Assembly (NCBI GenBank): GCA_026552855.1
Contig: JAPMTX010000138.1
Location: forward strand, 1-58,389
Reading direction: 5' to 3'
DNA: 58,389 bases
Origin: Candidatus Methanoperedens sp.
GTDB taxonomy: Archaea > Halobacteriota > Methanosarcinia > Methanosarcinales > Methanoperedenaceae
Shown: positions 8,727 to 16,984 of the stretch, piece after piece
Numbering within the stretch: position 1 is the stretch's first letter
Layout of the letters: the number at the start of each line of letters is the position of its first letter
Position numbers and translations under genes: made by a program
The notes under the pieces: model-generated
Told to the model about the DNA's origin: nothing
The model's input: the letters and a program-made list of their open reading frames with translations, nothing else
The model's database searches: none

Positions 8727-9671
8727 CTATTCACTTACCATCATCATCTGCAGGTTCTTTATTTTCATATCGCTAAGAGGCAGTACTGCTTCCCCATCAA
8801 CTCCCTTCAGGCTTGGTACAGTGTAATTTCCAATCTCGGTGGTCTGTCTGTCAGACACCTTGATCTCCCAGTTCTGATTACTTCCTGCATTGATATCAGC
8901 TATTCCATCAAGCCGGACTATATTGATCTGCGGGGTCAGATCCATCATAAGGGTTGCATTGTAGGTCTTTTTCCCGTAGTTATATGCATGGAACTTTATC
9001 GTGAGATTGTCATTGGTATTAGTTATGTTCCATTTTGTCAGGACTATGTGGGGCGTGAGACTCTCAGGCGGGAATGCATAATTATCCTCCTCCAGTACCT
9101 GCAATGTATAATAATCCCGCGCAGAAGCTTTCCCGTCCATTATTTTCCTGGCTATTTTTTGAGCGCAGAGAGGTAAACCGCCTGTATTGTTTATCGGCTT
9201 ACCGCAGAACCACCATTCGCCCATATCCGGCTCTTGAGCCTGAGGGTCGGGAAAGAGCCTTACCCTCAAACCTCCAATGATCTGCTTCAGGTACAGGTTA
9301 TCTGAGTTCCTGATATTCATCGTCTGGTTCACATCCCCCTTGTTCCACTGCCATATAAAACCCGAATCCCCAACACTGCCAAGGCTGAGGGTCCTCACCT
9401 GGCGGGGCATATCGCCCGACTCACCCCACTGGATAACACTCCCGTTACCGATGTTCTCGTAAGAGATAGTCTGGGTAACGCTGCCATCTGATGAGTAGCC
9501 AATTTGTTTGGAATCCGCATTATCAAAGCCAGAGACCGCTGCCTCCTGGTCTGAGCCGCCCATCTTGCTCACTGCGAACTGGACAAGCTGGGCAGAGCTC
9601 AGATCCTCTTCCGCTGTCGCTATCCCGGCTGATACCAGTAGACAAATAGCCAGCAGACAAATCCATTTCAT
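8727..9671 (-). CDS. Exported protein of unknown function
   Basis: About 314 residues with a signal peptide ending near ATAEED. The rest is exported, Asn-rich and predicted mostly beta, with repeated Q/N-rich segments such as VTQTISYENIGNGS and MNIRNSDNLYLKQI in the first half. A second half has a NTNDNLTIKFHAYNYG-like beta domain. Two cysteines (FCGKP, LCAQK) may form a disulfide. I chose the ATG at 9671, eight bases after GGAG; a GTG at 9680 would overlap the upstream stop. It is almost certainly translated together with the small exported gene just upstream. I recognise no family; the Q/N-rich half resembles its two upstream neighbours. Confidence 0.6.
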   Translation of the reverse strand: MKWICLLAICLLVSAGIATAEEDLSSAQLVQFAVSKMGGSDQEAAVSGFDNADSKQIGYSSDGSVTQTISYENIGNGSVIQWGESGDMPRQVRTLSLGSVGDSGFIWQWNKGDVNQTMNIRNSDNLYLKQIIGGLRVRLFPDPQAQEPDMGEWWFCGKPINNTGGLPLCAQKIARKIMDGKASARDYYTLQVLEEDNYAFPPESLTPHIVLTKWNITNTNDNLTIKFHAYNYGKKTYNATLMMDLTPQINIVRLDGIADINAGSNQNWEIKVSDRQTTEIGNYTVPSLKGVDGEAVLPLSDMKIKNLQMMMVSE

Positions 9672-9676
9672 TGTAT

Positions 9677-10096
9677 TCACTCCTCGCCAATGAGCACTAT
9701 GATATCCTGGTCGATCTTCTGCATATTGTCGCTTATCTGAATGTTAATACCCTGAGCAAGAATTCCGGAACCTGAGTTATTCCCATACTGGTTCAGGTCA
9801 ACCCTGATAATATTAAGTCCGTTCATCGTATTGCTTATATTGCCTGCATATTCGGGATCAGAGACCGGTGAACCGCCTACAAGCACGACATTATCCTGAT
9901 TGATCTCCTGGTAATTCCCTGTCACAAGTACACTTATATCCTGCCTTATATCCCCGGCATCGTAGTTCCAGGCTCTCTGGTCTACGTTGATCTCCATAAC
10001 ATTGTCGCCGTTCAGGCTTGCTTTCTGACGTATATCCGCAAGCGCTGGAGAAGCAAACAACAGGAAAACAACCAGAAACGCTACTATTTTCTTCAT
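9677..10096 (-). CDS. Small exported Asn/Gln-rich repeat protein (curlin-like pattern)
   Basis: A 139-residue protein with a clear signal peptide (MKKIVAFLVVFLLFASPALA). The mature part consists of imperfect repeats in which hydrophobic residues alternate with Q, N, D and G: INVDQRAWN, IRQDISVLVTGNYQ, INQDNVVLVGG, VDLNQYGNNSGSG, MQKIDQDIIVLIG. The pattern resembles the strand-loop-strand repeats of curlin-type functional amyloids, though I cannot confirm homology. It has GGGGGAG ten bases before the ATG. Its stop codon is five bases from the next start. Likely a cell-surface or fibre component. Confidence 0.6.
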   Translation of the reverse strand: MKKIVAFLVVFLLFASPALADIRQKASLNGDNVMEINVDQRAWNYDAGDIRQDISVLVTGNYQEINQDNVVLVGGSPVSDPEYAGNISNTMNGLNIIRVDLNQYGNNSGSGILAQGINIQISDNMQKIDQDIIVLIGEE

Positions 10097-10187
10097 ACGC
10101 TCCCCCTGGTTCTTAATGACCGTTTCATGAGCTAAATAGAAAGGAGTAGAAGAAGGTTCCCCCTCCCTCTAAACCTTATGGCTGGAT

Positions 10188-10745
10188 TTACTCCTCTTCA
10201 ACTTCAAGGTTGTTCTCGTCGCCAACGGTGTTATCGAATATGGAATCATCAACAGTTACTTCAGGTTCGATATTCTCATGCACTCTGATCTTCTGCTTCA
10301 ACACCTGTATGTTGTTGATATCGGCTGTGGCGAGCTGAACATTTGCATTAACCTGGATTACATTTCCATTATTTGTGGCATCTCCGGCAATAGCCTCTGC
10401 ACCAGAGAGTGCAACTGCATTGCCTGAAAGCAGGTTGCCTGCAAGGGCTGCACTGCCATCATCATTTTCGTCTCCAACCTCTGCTTCTCCGTTGTTCCCA
10501 GCACTCCCATCGGCATCAGCATTTGAGTCTGATCTGGCATTGCCGCCCAGTACAGCGACAACCGCATTGTTGGTCTGATCGCCGCGGATATCCTGGCTCT
10601 GGCTCACGCTGTTAGATGCCCAGTTTGTTCCTTCTACGTTTATATCTAATTTCTTATCGACTTTTGCATTTGGATCTGCCATTCCAGGCACTGCCGTTCC
10701 TATTACTGCTGATATTAGCAGTAACACTGCCCATACTTTCTTCAT
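10188..10745 (-). CDS. Small exported Asn/Ala/Asp-rich repeat protein
   Basis: A 185-residue protein with a signal peptide (about 1-23, ending GMADPN). The mature part is very rich in Asn, Ala, Gly and Asp with near-periodic NN/GN positions (TNNAVVAVLGGNA, AGNLLSGNAVALSGAEA, ATNNGNVIQVNANVQLA), suggesting a beta-solenoid or amyloid-like fold. The tail is acidic (ending EVEEE). A perfect AGGAGG ribosome site precedes the start. It is the first gene of the run leading into the two other small exported genes. No known family recognised. The low-complexity, acidic, cysteine-free composition suits an extracellular, perhaps calcium-binding, structural protein. Confidence 0.6.
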   Translation of the reverse strand: MKKVWAVLLLISAVIGTAVPGMADPNAKVDKKLDINVEGTNWASNSVSQSQDIRGDQTNNAVVAVLGGNARSDSNADADGSAGNNGEAEVGDENDDGSAALAGNLLSGNAVALSGAEAIAGDATNNGNVIQVNANVQLATADINNIQVLKQKIRVHENIEPEVTVDDSIFDNTVGDENNLEVEEE

Positions 10746-10784
10746 ATATTTTTCCTCCTTTTATTTATTGTATCTTACCCGGTT

Positions 10785-10856
10785 GCGGCCGCAGGGACTA
10801 CTGCTTCTGCGGCCGCAGGGACTACTGACTCTACAGCCACAGGGACTGCTGACTCT
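10785..10856. repeat. Three tandem 24-bp repeats
   Basis: Units start at 10785, 10809 and 10833. Units one and two begin GCGGCCGCAGGGACT and differ at two positions; unit three begins ACAGCCACAGGGACT and is more diverged. The repeats lie between the lipoprotein gene's stop and the next minus-strand gene. Because 24 is a multiple of three, two minus-strand frames stay open; one reads as Val/Pro/Ala-rich repeats (such as VVPAAAEA) ending in a stop, so the block might be a detached C-terminus of the lipoprotein. Confidence 0.75.
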
Positions 10857-10862
10857 TTCTAA

Positions 10863-10915
10863 CCGGGCAAATGTGCCCCCGGGACTTGAACCCGGTCATC
10901 TCTGCCTTTCGGCAG
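10863..10915 (-). other. Three adjacent hairpins at the lipoprotein 3' end, one a tRNA T-arm mimic
   Basis: On the minus strand three stems follow each other. The first is CTGCC-GAAA-GGCAG (10902-10915, GNRA-type loop), inside the last codons of the lipoprotein gene. The second is CCGGG-TTCAAGT-CCCGG (10879-10895), abutting the stop codon and identical in form to a tRNA T-arm. The third is GGGCA-CATT-TGCCC (10865-10878). No matching tRNA 5' half exists upstream, so this is not a complete tRNA. The CCGGG arm can also pair with CCCGG at 10863-10867, so alternative folds are possible. It could be a terminator, a processed 3' end or a tRNA fragment left by integration. Confidence 0.45.
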
Positions 10916-11429
10916 GCACCCCCAAAGTGATATTCCATGAGGCTTTTTTTACCACTGTATTGTTCTCGGAGATCTGAACGAATACCTGGACATAGCTGGC
11001 ATTCCTCCCTGGCTTTATGGAGAAGTTCTTTATCCAGTTGTTGCTGGCAATATGGGTTATACTGGTCTGGTTAGACCATTCCGCTCCTGAGCCGAGCTTG
11101 AACACCGTAATTACAGTCTCATTCAGCTTCGGATTTACGATCTGCAGCATCACAGGAAATCTGCCTGTCCTGTTTAGTTCCTTTGGTCTGAGGATTAGGC
11201 GTATCTGGTTCGGTTTTGGTTCGCTGGAGTTTGCGGATATATTCTGCGTCATGGCACTCTGCATCAGCATCAGATTACCTGAGCTGATTTCCTGGGCTGG
11301 AAGTCCTGCATCAGGCTTGTTCTCCCTGCTGATACATCCTCCCAGGGCAGATAGGAGTATCAGTATCCCCAGGATTCTCAACGATCCTGAGATATAGTGC
11401 GGAAGTACCGGAATCGTATTATTGCCCAA
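10896..11429 (-). CDS. Putative lipoprotein of unknown function
   Basis: A 177-residue protein with an N-terminal hydrophobic segment (about 15-31) ending in a lipobox-like LSALGGC, so the mature protein probably begins at Cys32 with a lipid anchor. The remainder has several N-x-S/T sites and a beta-rich domain (about 70-170) resembling CARDB-like adhesive modules. The last residues (GVPAERQR) fall in a hairpin-rich segment, and coding-like tandem repeats lie downstream in another frame. The C-terminus may therefore have been altered by insertion or frameshift. Function unknown; it belongs to the block of exported proteins. Confidence 0.55.
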   Translation of the reverse strand: MGNNTIPVLPHYISGSLRILGILILLSALGGCISRENKPDAGLPAQEISSGNLMLMQSAMTQNISANSSEPKPNQIRLILRPKELNRTGRFPVMLQIVNPKLNETVITVFKLGSGAEWSNQTSITHIASNNWIKNFSIKPGRNASYVQVFVQISENNTVVKKASWNITLGVPAERQR

Positions 11430-11529
11430 TCTTATCCTCCCTTTTTGTTATTGTGGTATAAGCAACTAATATTATTACTACCTTAAAAAACATTGAGAAG
11501 TATGAGTATATCGCAAGAGTACCTAGAGA

Positions 11530-11567
11530 CGCTACATAATAAGTGTATATACGACCCGTATGTAGCG
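11530..11567. repeat. Nine-bp inverted repeat upstream of the small wHTH gene
   Basis: CGCTACATA (11530-11538) and TATGTAGCG (11559-11567) are perfect inverted arms around a 20-base AT-rich loop. The element is about 14 bases upstream of a probable TATA box of the plus-strand gene. It may be an operator for a dimeric regulator, such as one of the two neighbouring winged-helix proteins. Confidence 0.45.
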
Positions 11568-11577
11568 AAAAAACTAT

Positions 11578-11598
11578 AGGTTATAAATAAAATAACCT
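11578..11598 (+). promoter_or_regulatory. TATA box inside an inverted repeat (candidate autoregulatory site)
   Basis: AGGTTAT (11578-11584) and ATAACCT (11592-11598) are inverted and bracket TTATAAATA, a good archaeal TATA box. With usual spacing, transcription starts near 11611, 25 bases before the wHTH start codon. A protein binding these arms would cover the TATA box and repress. Confidence 0.5.
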
Positions 11599-11635
11599 GT
11601 AAAAACTATCAACCTATGATGAGGAAACACATTGA

Positions 11636-11854
11636 ATGCAACCCAGATTCATGTTAATGAATTCTCTTGACAGAATATTGGAGCAGCTCCAGGATACACA
11701 ATGGCATAGCCTTGATGAGCTAAAAAAGAGACTATCCCTGCCGTCTGATAAATTAAACGAAGCAATAAGTTTCCTTCAAAAACAGGCATTCATTGATGAA
11801 AAGAACGGAAGGCTCAGGATAACATGTATGGGATTGAGGTTCTCCCAGCTTTAA
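11636..11854 (+). CDS. Small winged-helix DNA-binding protein
   Basis: A 72-residue protein that reads as a single winged-helix domain: helix 1 (LDRILEQLQDTQWHSLDEL), a recognition-helix region (LPSDKLNEAISFLQKQAFI) and a wing (DEKNGRLRITCMGLRF). Starts at the ATG after GAGG; in-frame ATGs at codons 6 and 8 are also possible. It converges on the roadblock/wHTH gene, with the two stop codons overlapping. Its promoter lies within inverted repeats, so it could regulate itself. Target genes unknown. Confidence 0.65.
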   Translation: MQPRFMLMNSLDRILEQLQDTQWHSLDELKKRLSLPSDKLNEAISFLQKQAFIDEKNGRLRITCMGLRFSQL

Positions 11855-12381
11855 TCCTGGCGCAGTATCTCATCCACGTTCCTCAACCTTTTCAATAATT
11901 CCCTTCCTCTCTCTGTAAGTTCATAGCCCCCGGGATTGGCGCATTCTGCTATAAAGTTCTCCTCTACCAGGAAATCAAAATATCTCTGCAGGTCTCTCCA
12001 GTTAAGGCAGGCTCTCTGCATTAAACGCGTCTTTTTTATTCTTTTTTCTTCTATTAATACCGACAGCATATCCTCGATTATTTCCCATCTACTCCTCTCT
12101 TTTCTCATTCCTGCACTAACTTGATTTTTCTGGTATATTATTGTAGTGCCCGGGGCACCGGCGATTATCAGTTTGCCGGTATCCGAGTAGAATGCTATGT
12201 TATCCCTGTATATTGTGAGCATTGTCTCCACAGCCCTCATGACCACGGCTGATAGAGCTGAGACCATTTCGCCGTGGGTGACTGTGGAACCTATCAGCAG
12301 CCCTCCTATGCCTACAGCAAAAGCTTCCTCTTTACTTATGTTTTTCAATTCGGCAAGCACATCTCCAGAGCCAGATCCCAT
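11851..12381 (-). CDS. Roadblock-like plus winged-helix (HTH_45-like) regulator
   Basis: About 176 residues in two parts. The N-terminal 85 look like a roadblock/LC7-type domain (DVLAELKNISKEEAFAVGIG, then a long helix and a GKLIIAGAPGTTIIY strand pair). Residues from about 95 form a winged-helix domain similar to the archaeal ArnR1/HTH_45 type (RWEIIEDMLSVL, a DLQRYFDFLVEENFI recognition region, GGYELTERGRELL wing). I start at the ATG eight bases after GGGGG; an upstream TTG would add five residues. Roadblock domains often sense small GTPases, so a switch linking a GTPase to transcription is plausible but unproven. Confidence 0.6.
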   Translation of the reverse strand: MGSGSGDVLAELKNISKEEAFAVGIGGLLIGSTVTHGEMVSALSAVVMRAVETMLTIYRDNIAFYSDTGKLIIAGAPGTTIIYQKNQVSAGMRKERSRWEIIEDMLSVLIEEKRIKKTRLMQRACLNWRDLQRYFDFLVEENFIAECANPGGYELTERGRELLKRLRNVDEILRQD

Positions 12382-12454
12382 TGAGTATTCCCCCAAATAA
12401 CCGTTATGACGATAGGTAGTATGGGTTCTAAGGTAGATATGAAGTTTTCTATAT

Positions 12455-13636
12455 TTAAAAGTCCGTCATTATCCTGTACTGGTCAATCTCAGGCTGCCTG
12501 AGCTCTTCCAGGAACTGCTCTGTCATGGAGCGCACATCCTTGGCTTTTGTGATGGCACGCCCTACCACAATGATATCTGCGCCCGACTTGAGCGCTTCCC
12601 TGACCGTGTCCACGCGGATACCGCCTGCAACGGCTATCAGCATCCTCTCAGATAACTTCTTCATGGCAGGGATATCTCCCCATGCATGCTCTGCTTTATT
12701 CTCGGTATCGATAGCCCTGTGGAGTTCCACAACGTCGGGCTTGATGCTCAGTGCCTTCAGCACGGCGAGCGGTTTTTCGACGTTCAGCATGTCTATGACA
12801 GCGTAGATGCCGGTCTTCTTTGCTTCCTTTATCGCTTTCTCGATAGTGGATACCGGGGCAAGTCCGGATATTACGACTGCATCTGCGGTGGCGTCAGCGA
12901 CCATGCGCGCCTCGAGGTTGCCCGTGTCCAGTGTCTTTAAGTCAGCCACTACAAAGGCGTTCGGGCGCACTTCCCTTATCGCCTGGACAACGTCCACGCC
13001 GTACCTCTTGATGAGCGGCGTGCCTGCCTCAATGATAAGGTGATCGCTCTGGGGTATCTGTTTTATGATACTCTTGACCGCATCGATATCAGGTATGTCT
13101 ATAGCCACCTGCAGGTACGGCGGGTTCCATAACCTTACGACCTTGAATCCCATTATGGGGTGCATGGTGCGGTCCTTCTCGTACATGAGCGTCTTGGTAT
13201 CCGGGAATCCCTGCATAGCCCTCTCTATGGCAAGTTTTGTGGCGCCGTAATTGTAGCGGTATATCTTATTGTAATCTTTTGCTTCCGGATGGATAAAAAC
13301 ACTGACCACGATACTCAGGTCCTCGACCTGGTCTTCAGGGATGACACCTTCCTGCACCGAATCTGCGACCGCCCTGGCGACAGCGGTCTGAGCAGGACCG
13401 AATATCTGCGCAACCTGAGCCATGTTCTTGACAGTGACTTTCGGCACTATGAGCGTGGCTGGTTTTGCGAGAAGATTTGGTCTGACGACAGAGAGTAGCG
13501 GGGTATGTCCCACGGACAACTGGGTGAACCCATTCGCAAAAGCCTGTCCTACAGGACCTGTTTTTTCTCCGATGATCAGATCAATATGAGCCAGTTCTGG
13601 TTCTTCGCCTATTAGAGCCTCGCCTACTAAAAACAC
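12455..13636 (-). CDS. fae-hps: Bifunctional formaldehyde-activating enzyme / 3-hexulose-6-phosphate synthase
   Basis: A 393-residue fusion. Residues 1-160 are Fae, with the catalytic-type H17 ([12 protein letters not shown]) and the conserved [16 protein letters not shown]; Fae condenses formaldehyde with tetrahydromethanopterin. Residues 170-393 are Hps, a TIM barrel of the OMP decarboxylase superfamily ([31 protein letters not shown]). In methanogens the fusion runs in reverse, releasing formaldehyde from hexulose phosphate to supply ribulose 5-phosphate for nucleotides. The start is a GTG with AGAGGT upstream, and the protein begins MFLVGEAL as usual for Fae. It is divergent from carB with about 145 bp between, which fits a pyrimidine/PRPP supply context. 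Confidence 0.95.
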   Translation of the reverse strand: MFLVGEALIGEEPELAHIDLIIGEKTGPVGQAFANGFTQLSVGHTPLLSVVRPNLLAKPATLIVPKVTVKNMAQVAQIFGPAQTAVARAVADSVQEGVIPEDQVEDLSIVVSVFIHPEAKDYNKIYRYNYGATKLAIERAMQGFPDTKTLMYEKDRTMHPIMGFKVVRLWNPPYLQVAIDIPDIDAVKSIIKQIPQSDHLIIEAGTPLIKRYGVDVVQAIREVRPNAFVVADLKTLDTGNLEARMVADATADAVVISGLAPVSTIEKAIKEAKKTGIYAVIDMLNVEKPLAVLKALSIKPDVVELHRAIDTENKAEHAWGDIPAMKKLSERMLIAVAGGIRVDTVREALKSGADIIVVGRAITKAKDVRSMTEQFLEELRQPEIDQYRIMTDF

Positions 13637-13781
13637 GTTATTACCTCTGCGCCTAACATTGGTAATTTAGTATATATGTATTTCTGCAAAATTGATCAAT
13701 TAAAGCCCATTTAAAATAATGGATAGGATTAATAACATGTCATGACATTTAGGCTAAAAATACAGGTAGACTAGAGGTAAG

Positions 13782-16700
13782 ATGCCAAAAAGATCCGATA
13801 TCAAGAAAGTCCTGCTGATAGGTTCAGGCCCGATCATGATAGGTCAGGCGGCTGAGTTTGATTTTTCGGGCAGCCAGGCGTGCCGCTCCCTGCGCGAGGA
13901 GGGTATAAAAGTTGTACTGGTGAACAGCAATCCCGCCACCATAATGACAGATACGGACATGGCTGATGCCATCTATATCGAACCCCTCAAGCCCGAGATA
14001 GTGGCTCAAATTATAGAGAAAGAGCGGCCAGACGGCATTATAGCCGGACTCGGGGGGCAGACCGGTCTTAATATTACAACAGAGCTTGCCGAGATGGGGG
14101 TACTGGACAAATTCAGGGTACAGCTTCTTGGTACCCCACTTCAGGCTATAAAAGACTCGGAAGACCGGGACCTGTTCAAGAGGAAAATGATAAGCATCGG
14201 TGAGAAAGTCCCTCGTTCAAAAGCTGTGAACACGCTTGCGGAGGCGGAGGCGCTGATAGAGGAACTCGGTCTTCCGCTCATCATCCGCCCCGCATATACC
14301 CTCGGCGGCTCAGGAGGAGGTATCGCCTATTCACGGGAAGAACTTCTTGAAATAACAGAGCGCGGGCTTGAGCGTTCCCGCATCCACCAGGTGCTGATAG
14401 AGGAAAGCATCATCGGCTGGAAGGAGTTCGAGTACGAGGTGATGCGCGACAAGAATGATACCTGCATCGTCATATGCAACATGGAGAACATCGACCCGAT
14501 GGGCATACACACGGGTGAATCCATAGTTGTGACGCCCTCGCAGACGCTGTCAGATGCCGACCACCAGAAGCTCAGGAGCGCCTCCATAAAGATAATACGG
14601 GCGCTGGGGATAGAAGGCGGCTGCAACATCCAGTTCGCCGTGCGCGGCGATGAGGTGAGGATCGTAGAGGTGAATCCCAGGGTCTCGCGCTCCTCTGCTC
14701 TGGCATCGAAAGCCACCGGCTATCCAATAGCACGCGTCACTGCGAAGATAGCCATCGGCATGACGCTTGATGAGATAACGAACGATATCACCAAGAAAAC
14801 CCCTGCTTCTTTTGAACCCACCATTGACTATACCGTTATCAAGATCCCGCGCTGGCCGTTCGATAAGTTCGTGACAGCGGATAAGCACCTTACCACTGCG
14901 ATGAAGAGCACGGGCGAGGTGATGGCGATAGGGAGGACCATAGAAGAGGCACTGCAGAAAGCTGTGCGCTCCCTTGAAGTGGACATGTACTTCGGGTTCA
15001 GGGACTGGGAAAGCGAGGAAATACTGGATATCCTGAGCCATCCCACGCATGAGCGTCTGTTCGTCATGTACCAGGCACTGCGAAACGGCATGCCGCCTGA
15101 TGAAATTACCGGGCTCACGAATATAGACCCTTTCTTCATCCGGAAGATACGGAACATCATAGGTATCGAGGATGATATAAAGAGCGGCCTTTCGGTGGAT
15201 AATCTTCGCAAAGCAAAGCGCATGGGGTTAAGCGATGAGAGGATAGCATACCTGTGCGGGAAAACGCGCGAAGAGATAAACGACATGAGAAGAGAGAACG
15301 GCATCATCCCAACTTACAAGATGGTGGATACGTGCGCGGCTGAATTCGCTGCAGCTACCCCTTACTATTACTCCACGTACGAAGACCAATGCGAGGCTGC
15401 CCCTACCGGCAAGAAAAAAGTTCTGATCATCGGCTCAGGTCCCATCCGCATCGGGCAGGGCATCGAATTTGACTACTGCACCGTGCATGCGGTCACGGCA
15501 CTGCGGGAGGATGGCATAGAGACGCATATAATCAACAACAACCCTGAGACAGTCTCTACAGACTACGATACTTCGGACAAGCTGTTCTTTGAGCCCCTGA
15601 CGCTTGAGGATGTCATGAACGTGATAGACAGGGAGCGTCCTTTTGGCGTGATGGTGCAGTTCGGGGGACAGACCTCGGTGAACCTTGCCATACCCCTTAA
15701 AAAGGAGCTTGACCGCAGGATTGATCTGAATACTGTTATTCTTGGAACCACGCCGGACGACATGGACATTGCCGAGGATAGAGGCAGGTTCAACGCCATG
15801 ATGAAAACGCTGGGCATACTCCAGCCCGAGGCAGGATGTGCGACCAATTACAGCGAGGCGTTCAACGAGGCAAAACGGATAGGGTATCCGGTGCTAGTCC
15901 GTCCCTCGTACGTGCTCGGCGGGCGCGCGATGGAGATAGTGTACGACGAGCGCGACCTTGAGAGGTACCTGAAAGAGGCTGTGAAGGTCTCTAACGAACA
16001 CCCTGTGCTCATCGATGATTTCCTTGATAATGCGACCGAGATAGACGTGGATGCCATATGCGACGGGAAAGAAGTGCTCATAGGCGCGATAATGGAGCAC
16101 ATAGAAGAGGCTGGCATACATTCAGGCGACTCAGCCTGCGTTATCCCGCCGCAGTCACTGAAGCCTGAGATACTCGCCACCGTCCGCGATTACGTGAGGA
16201 AGATAGCGCTTGCGCTGCACGTGGTCGGGGTGATCAATATCCAGATGGCTACAAAGAACGGTATGGTATATGTGCTTGAAGCAAATCCAAGATCAAGCAG
16301 GACGATACCTTTCGTGAGCAAGGCTGTCGGGCTTCCGCTGGCAAAGATCGCAGCCAGGGTCATGGCAGGGCATACGCTGGAAGAGCTTGGCTATGCTGGC
16401 GACCCTGTAACAAAGCATGTCTCTGTCAAGGAAGTGCTTCTGCCGTTCGATAAGCTGCCGGGTGCAGACCCGGTGCTGGGACCTGAAATGAAAAGCACAG
16501 GCGAGGTCATGGGAATAGATTATGATTTCGGGAGAGCGTTCTTCAAGGCTGAGTGGGGTGCTGATAATACCCTTCCGCTCTCAGGGACTGTGTTCATGTC
16601 CATACGCGATGACGATAAGCCGCTCATCGTCGGGGTGGCGAAGAAAATGCAGGCTGCAGGTCTGCATCTGATCGGTACGCGCGGCACTGCTGCGTATCTC

Positions 16701-16982
16701 TCAAAGAACGGGATAAAGATGGATATCGTGAACAAGGTAAGCGAAGGCTCACCCCATATCGTTGACCTCATCCACCAGAAAAAAATTGATCTTATCATAA
16801 ACACTCCCAGGAGCAAGCAGACAGTAAAGGACGGGTTCCAGATACGGCGTGCTGCTGTGGATTTCAGCGTTCCCTACATCACAACGATACAGGCTGCGCT
16901 TGCTGCTGCTGATGCGATCGAAGCGATGAAGAAAGGGGAGATCACTATTAAATCCATGGGTGAATACCATTCAGGCAGCTAA
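13782..16982 (+). CDS. carB: Carbamoyl-phosphate synthase large subunit
   Basis: 1066 residues, the normal length of CarB. It has two homologous ATP-grasp halves: LLIGSGPIMIGQAAEFDFSG (about 10) and VLIIGSGPIRIGQGIEFDYC (about 547). Each half has its own carbamate/carbonate ATP-grasp domain (such as RPAYTLGGSGGG and RPSYVLGGRAME). The C-terminal MGS-like allosteric domain (about 930-1066) includes GTRGTAAYLSKNG. It uses ammonia from the small subunit (CarA, not in this window), bicarbonate and two ATP. A GAGGT ribosome site lies just upstream. Two bases separate it from the ATPase gene that follows; pyrC comes next, giving a partial pyrimidine cluster. Confidence 0.97.
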   Translation: MPKRSDIKKVLLIGSGPIMIGQAAEFDFSGSQACRSLREEGIKVVLVNSNPATIMTDTDMADAIYIEPLKPEIVAQIIEKERPDGIIAGLGGQTGLNITTELAEMGVLDKFRVQLLGTPLQAIKDSEDRDLFKRKMISIGEKVPRSKAVNTLAEAEALIEELGLPLIIRPAYTLGGSGGGIAYSREELLEITERGLERSRIHQVLIEESIIGWKEFEYEVMRDKNDTCIVICNMENIDPMGIHTGESIVVTPSQTLSDADHQKLRSASIKIIRALGIEGGCNIQFAVRGDEVRIVEVNPRVSRSSALASKATGYPIARVTAKIAIGMTLDEITNDITKKTPASFEPTIDYTVIKIPRWPFDKFVTADKHLTTAMKSTGEVMAIGRTIEEALQKAVRSLEVDMYFGFRDWESEEILDILSHPTHERLFVMYQALRNGMPPDEITGLTNIDPFFIRKIRNIIGIEDDIKSGLSVDNLRKAKRMGLSDERIAYLCGKTREEINDMRRENGIIPTYKMVDTCAAEFAAATPYYYSTYEDQCEAAPTGKKKVLIIGSGPIRIGQGIEFDYCTVHAVTALREDGIETHIINNNPETVSTDYDTSDKLFFEPLTLEDVMNVIDRERPFGVMVQFGGQTSVNLAIPLKKELDRRIDLNTVILGTTPDDMDIAEDRGRFNAMMKTLGILQPEAGCATNYSEAFNEAKRIGYPVLVRPSYVLGGRAMEIVYDERDLERYLKEAVKVSNEHPVLIDDFLDNATEIDVDAICDGKEVLIGAIMEHIEEAGIHSGDSACVIPPQSLKPEILATVRDYVRKIALALHVVGVINIQMATKNGMVYVLEANPRSSRTIPFVSKAVGLPLAKIAARVMAGHTLEELGYAGDPVTKHVSVKEVLLPFDKLPGADPVLGPEMKSTGEVMGIDYDFGRAFFKAEWGADNTLPLSGTVFMSIRDDDKPLIVGVAKKMQAAGLHLIGTRGTAAYLSKNGIKMDIVNKVSEGSPHIVDLIHQKKIDLIINTPRSKQTVKDGFQIRRAAVDFSVPYITTIQAALAAADAIEAMKKGEITIKSMGEYHSGS

Positions 16983-16984
16983 TA

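Noticed and set aside
10785-10856. CRISPR-like array from the 24-bp repeats
   Set aside because: Units are directly adjacent with no spacers, so this is a simple tandem repeat.
10863-10915. A complete tRNA gene on the minus strand
   Set aside because: Only the T-arm is convincing. There is no 5' acceptor, D-arm or anticodon arm, and the upstream sequence codes for the lipoprotein end.
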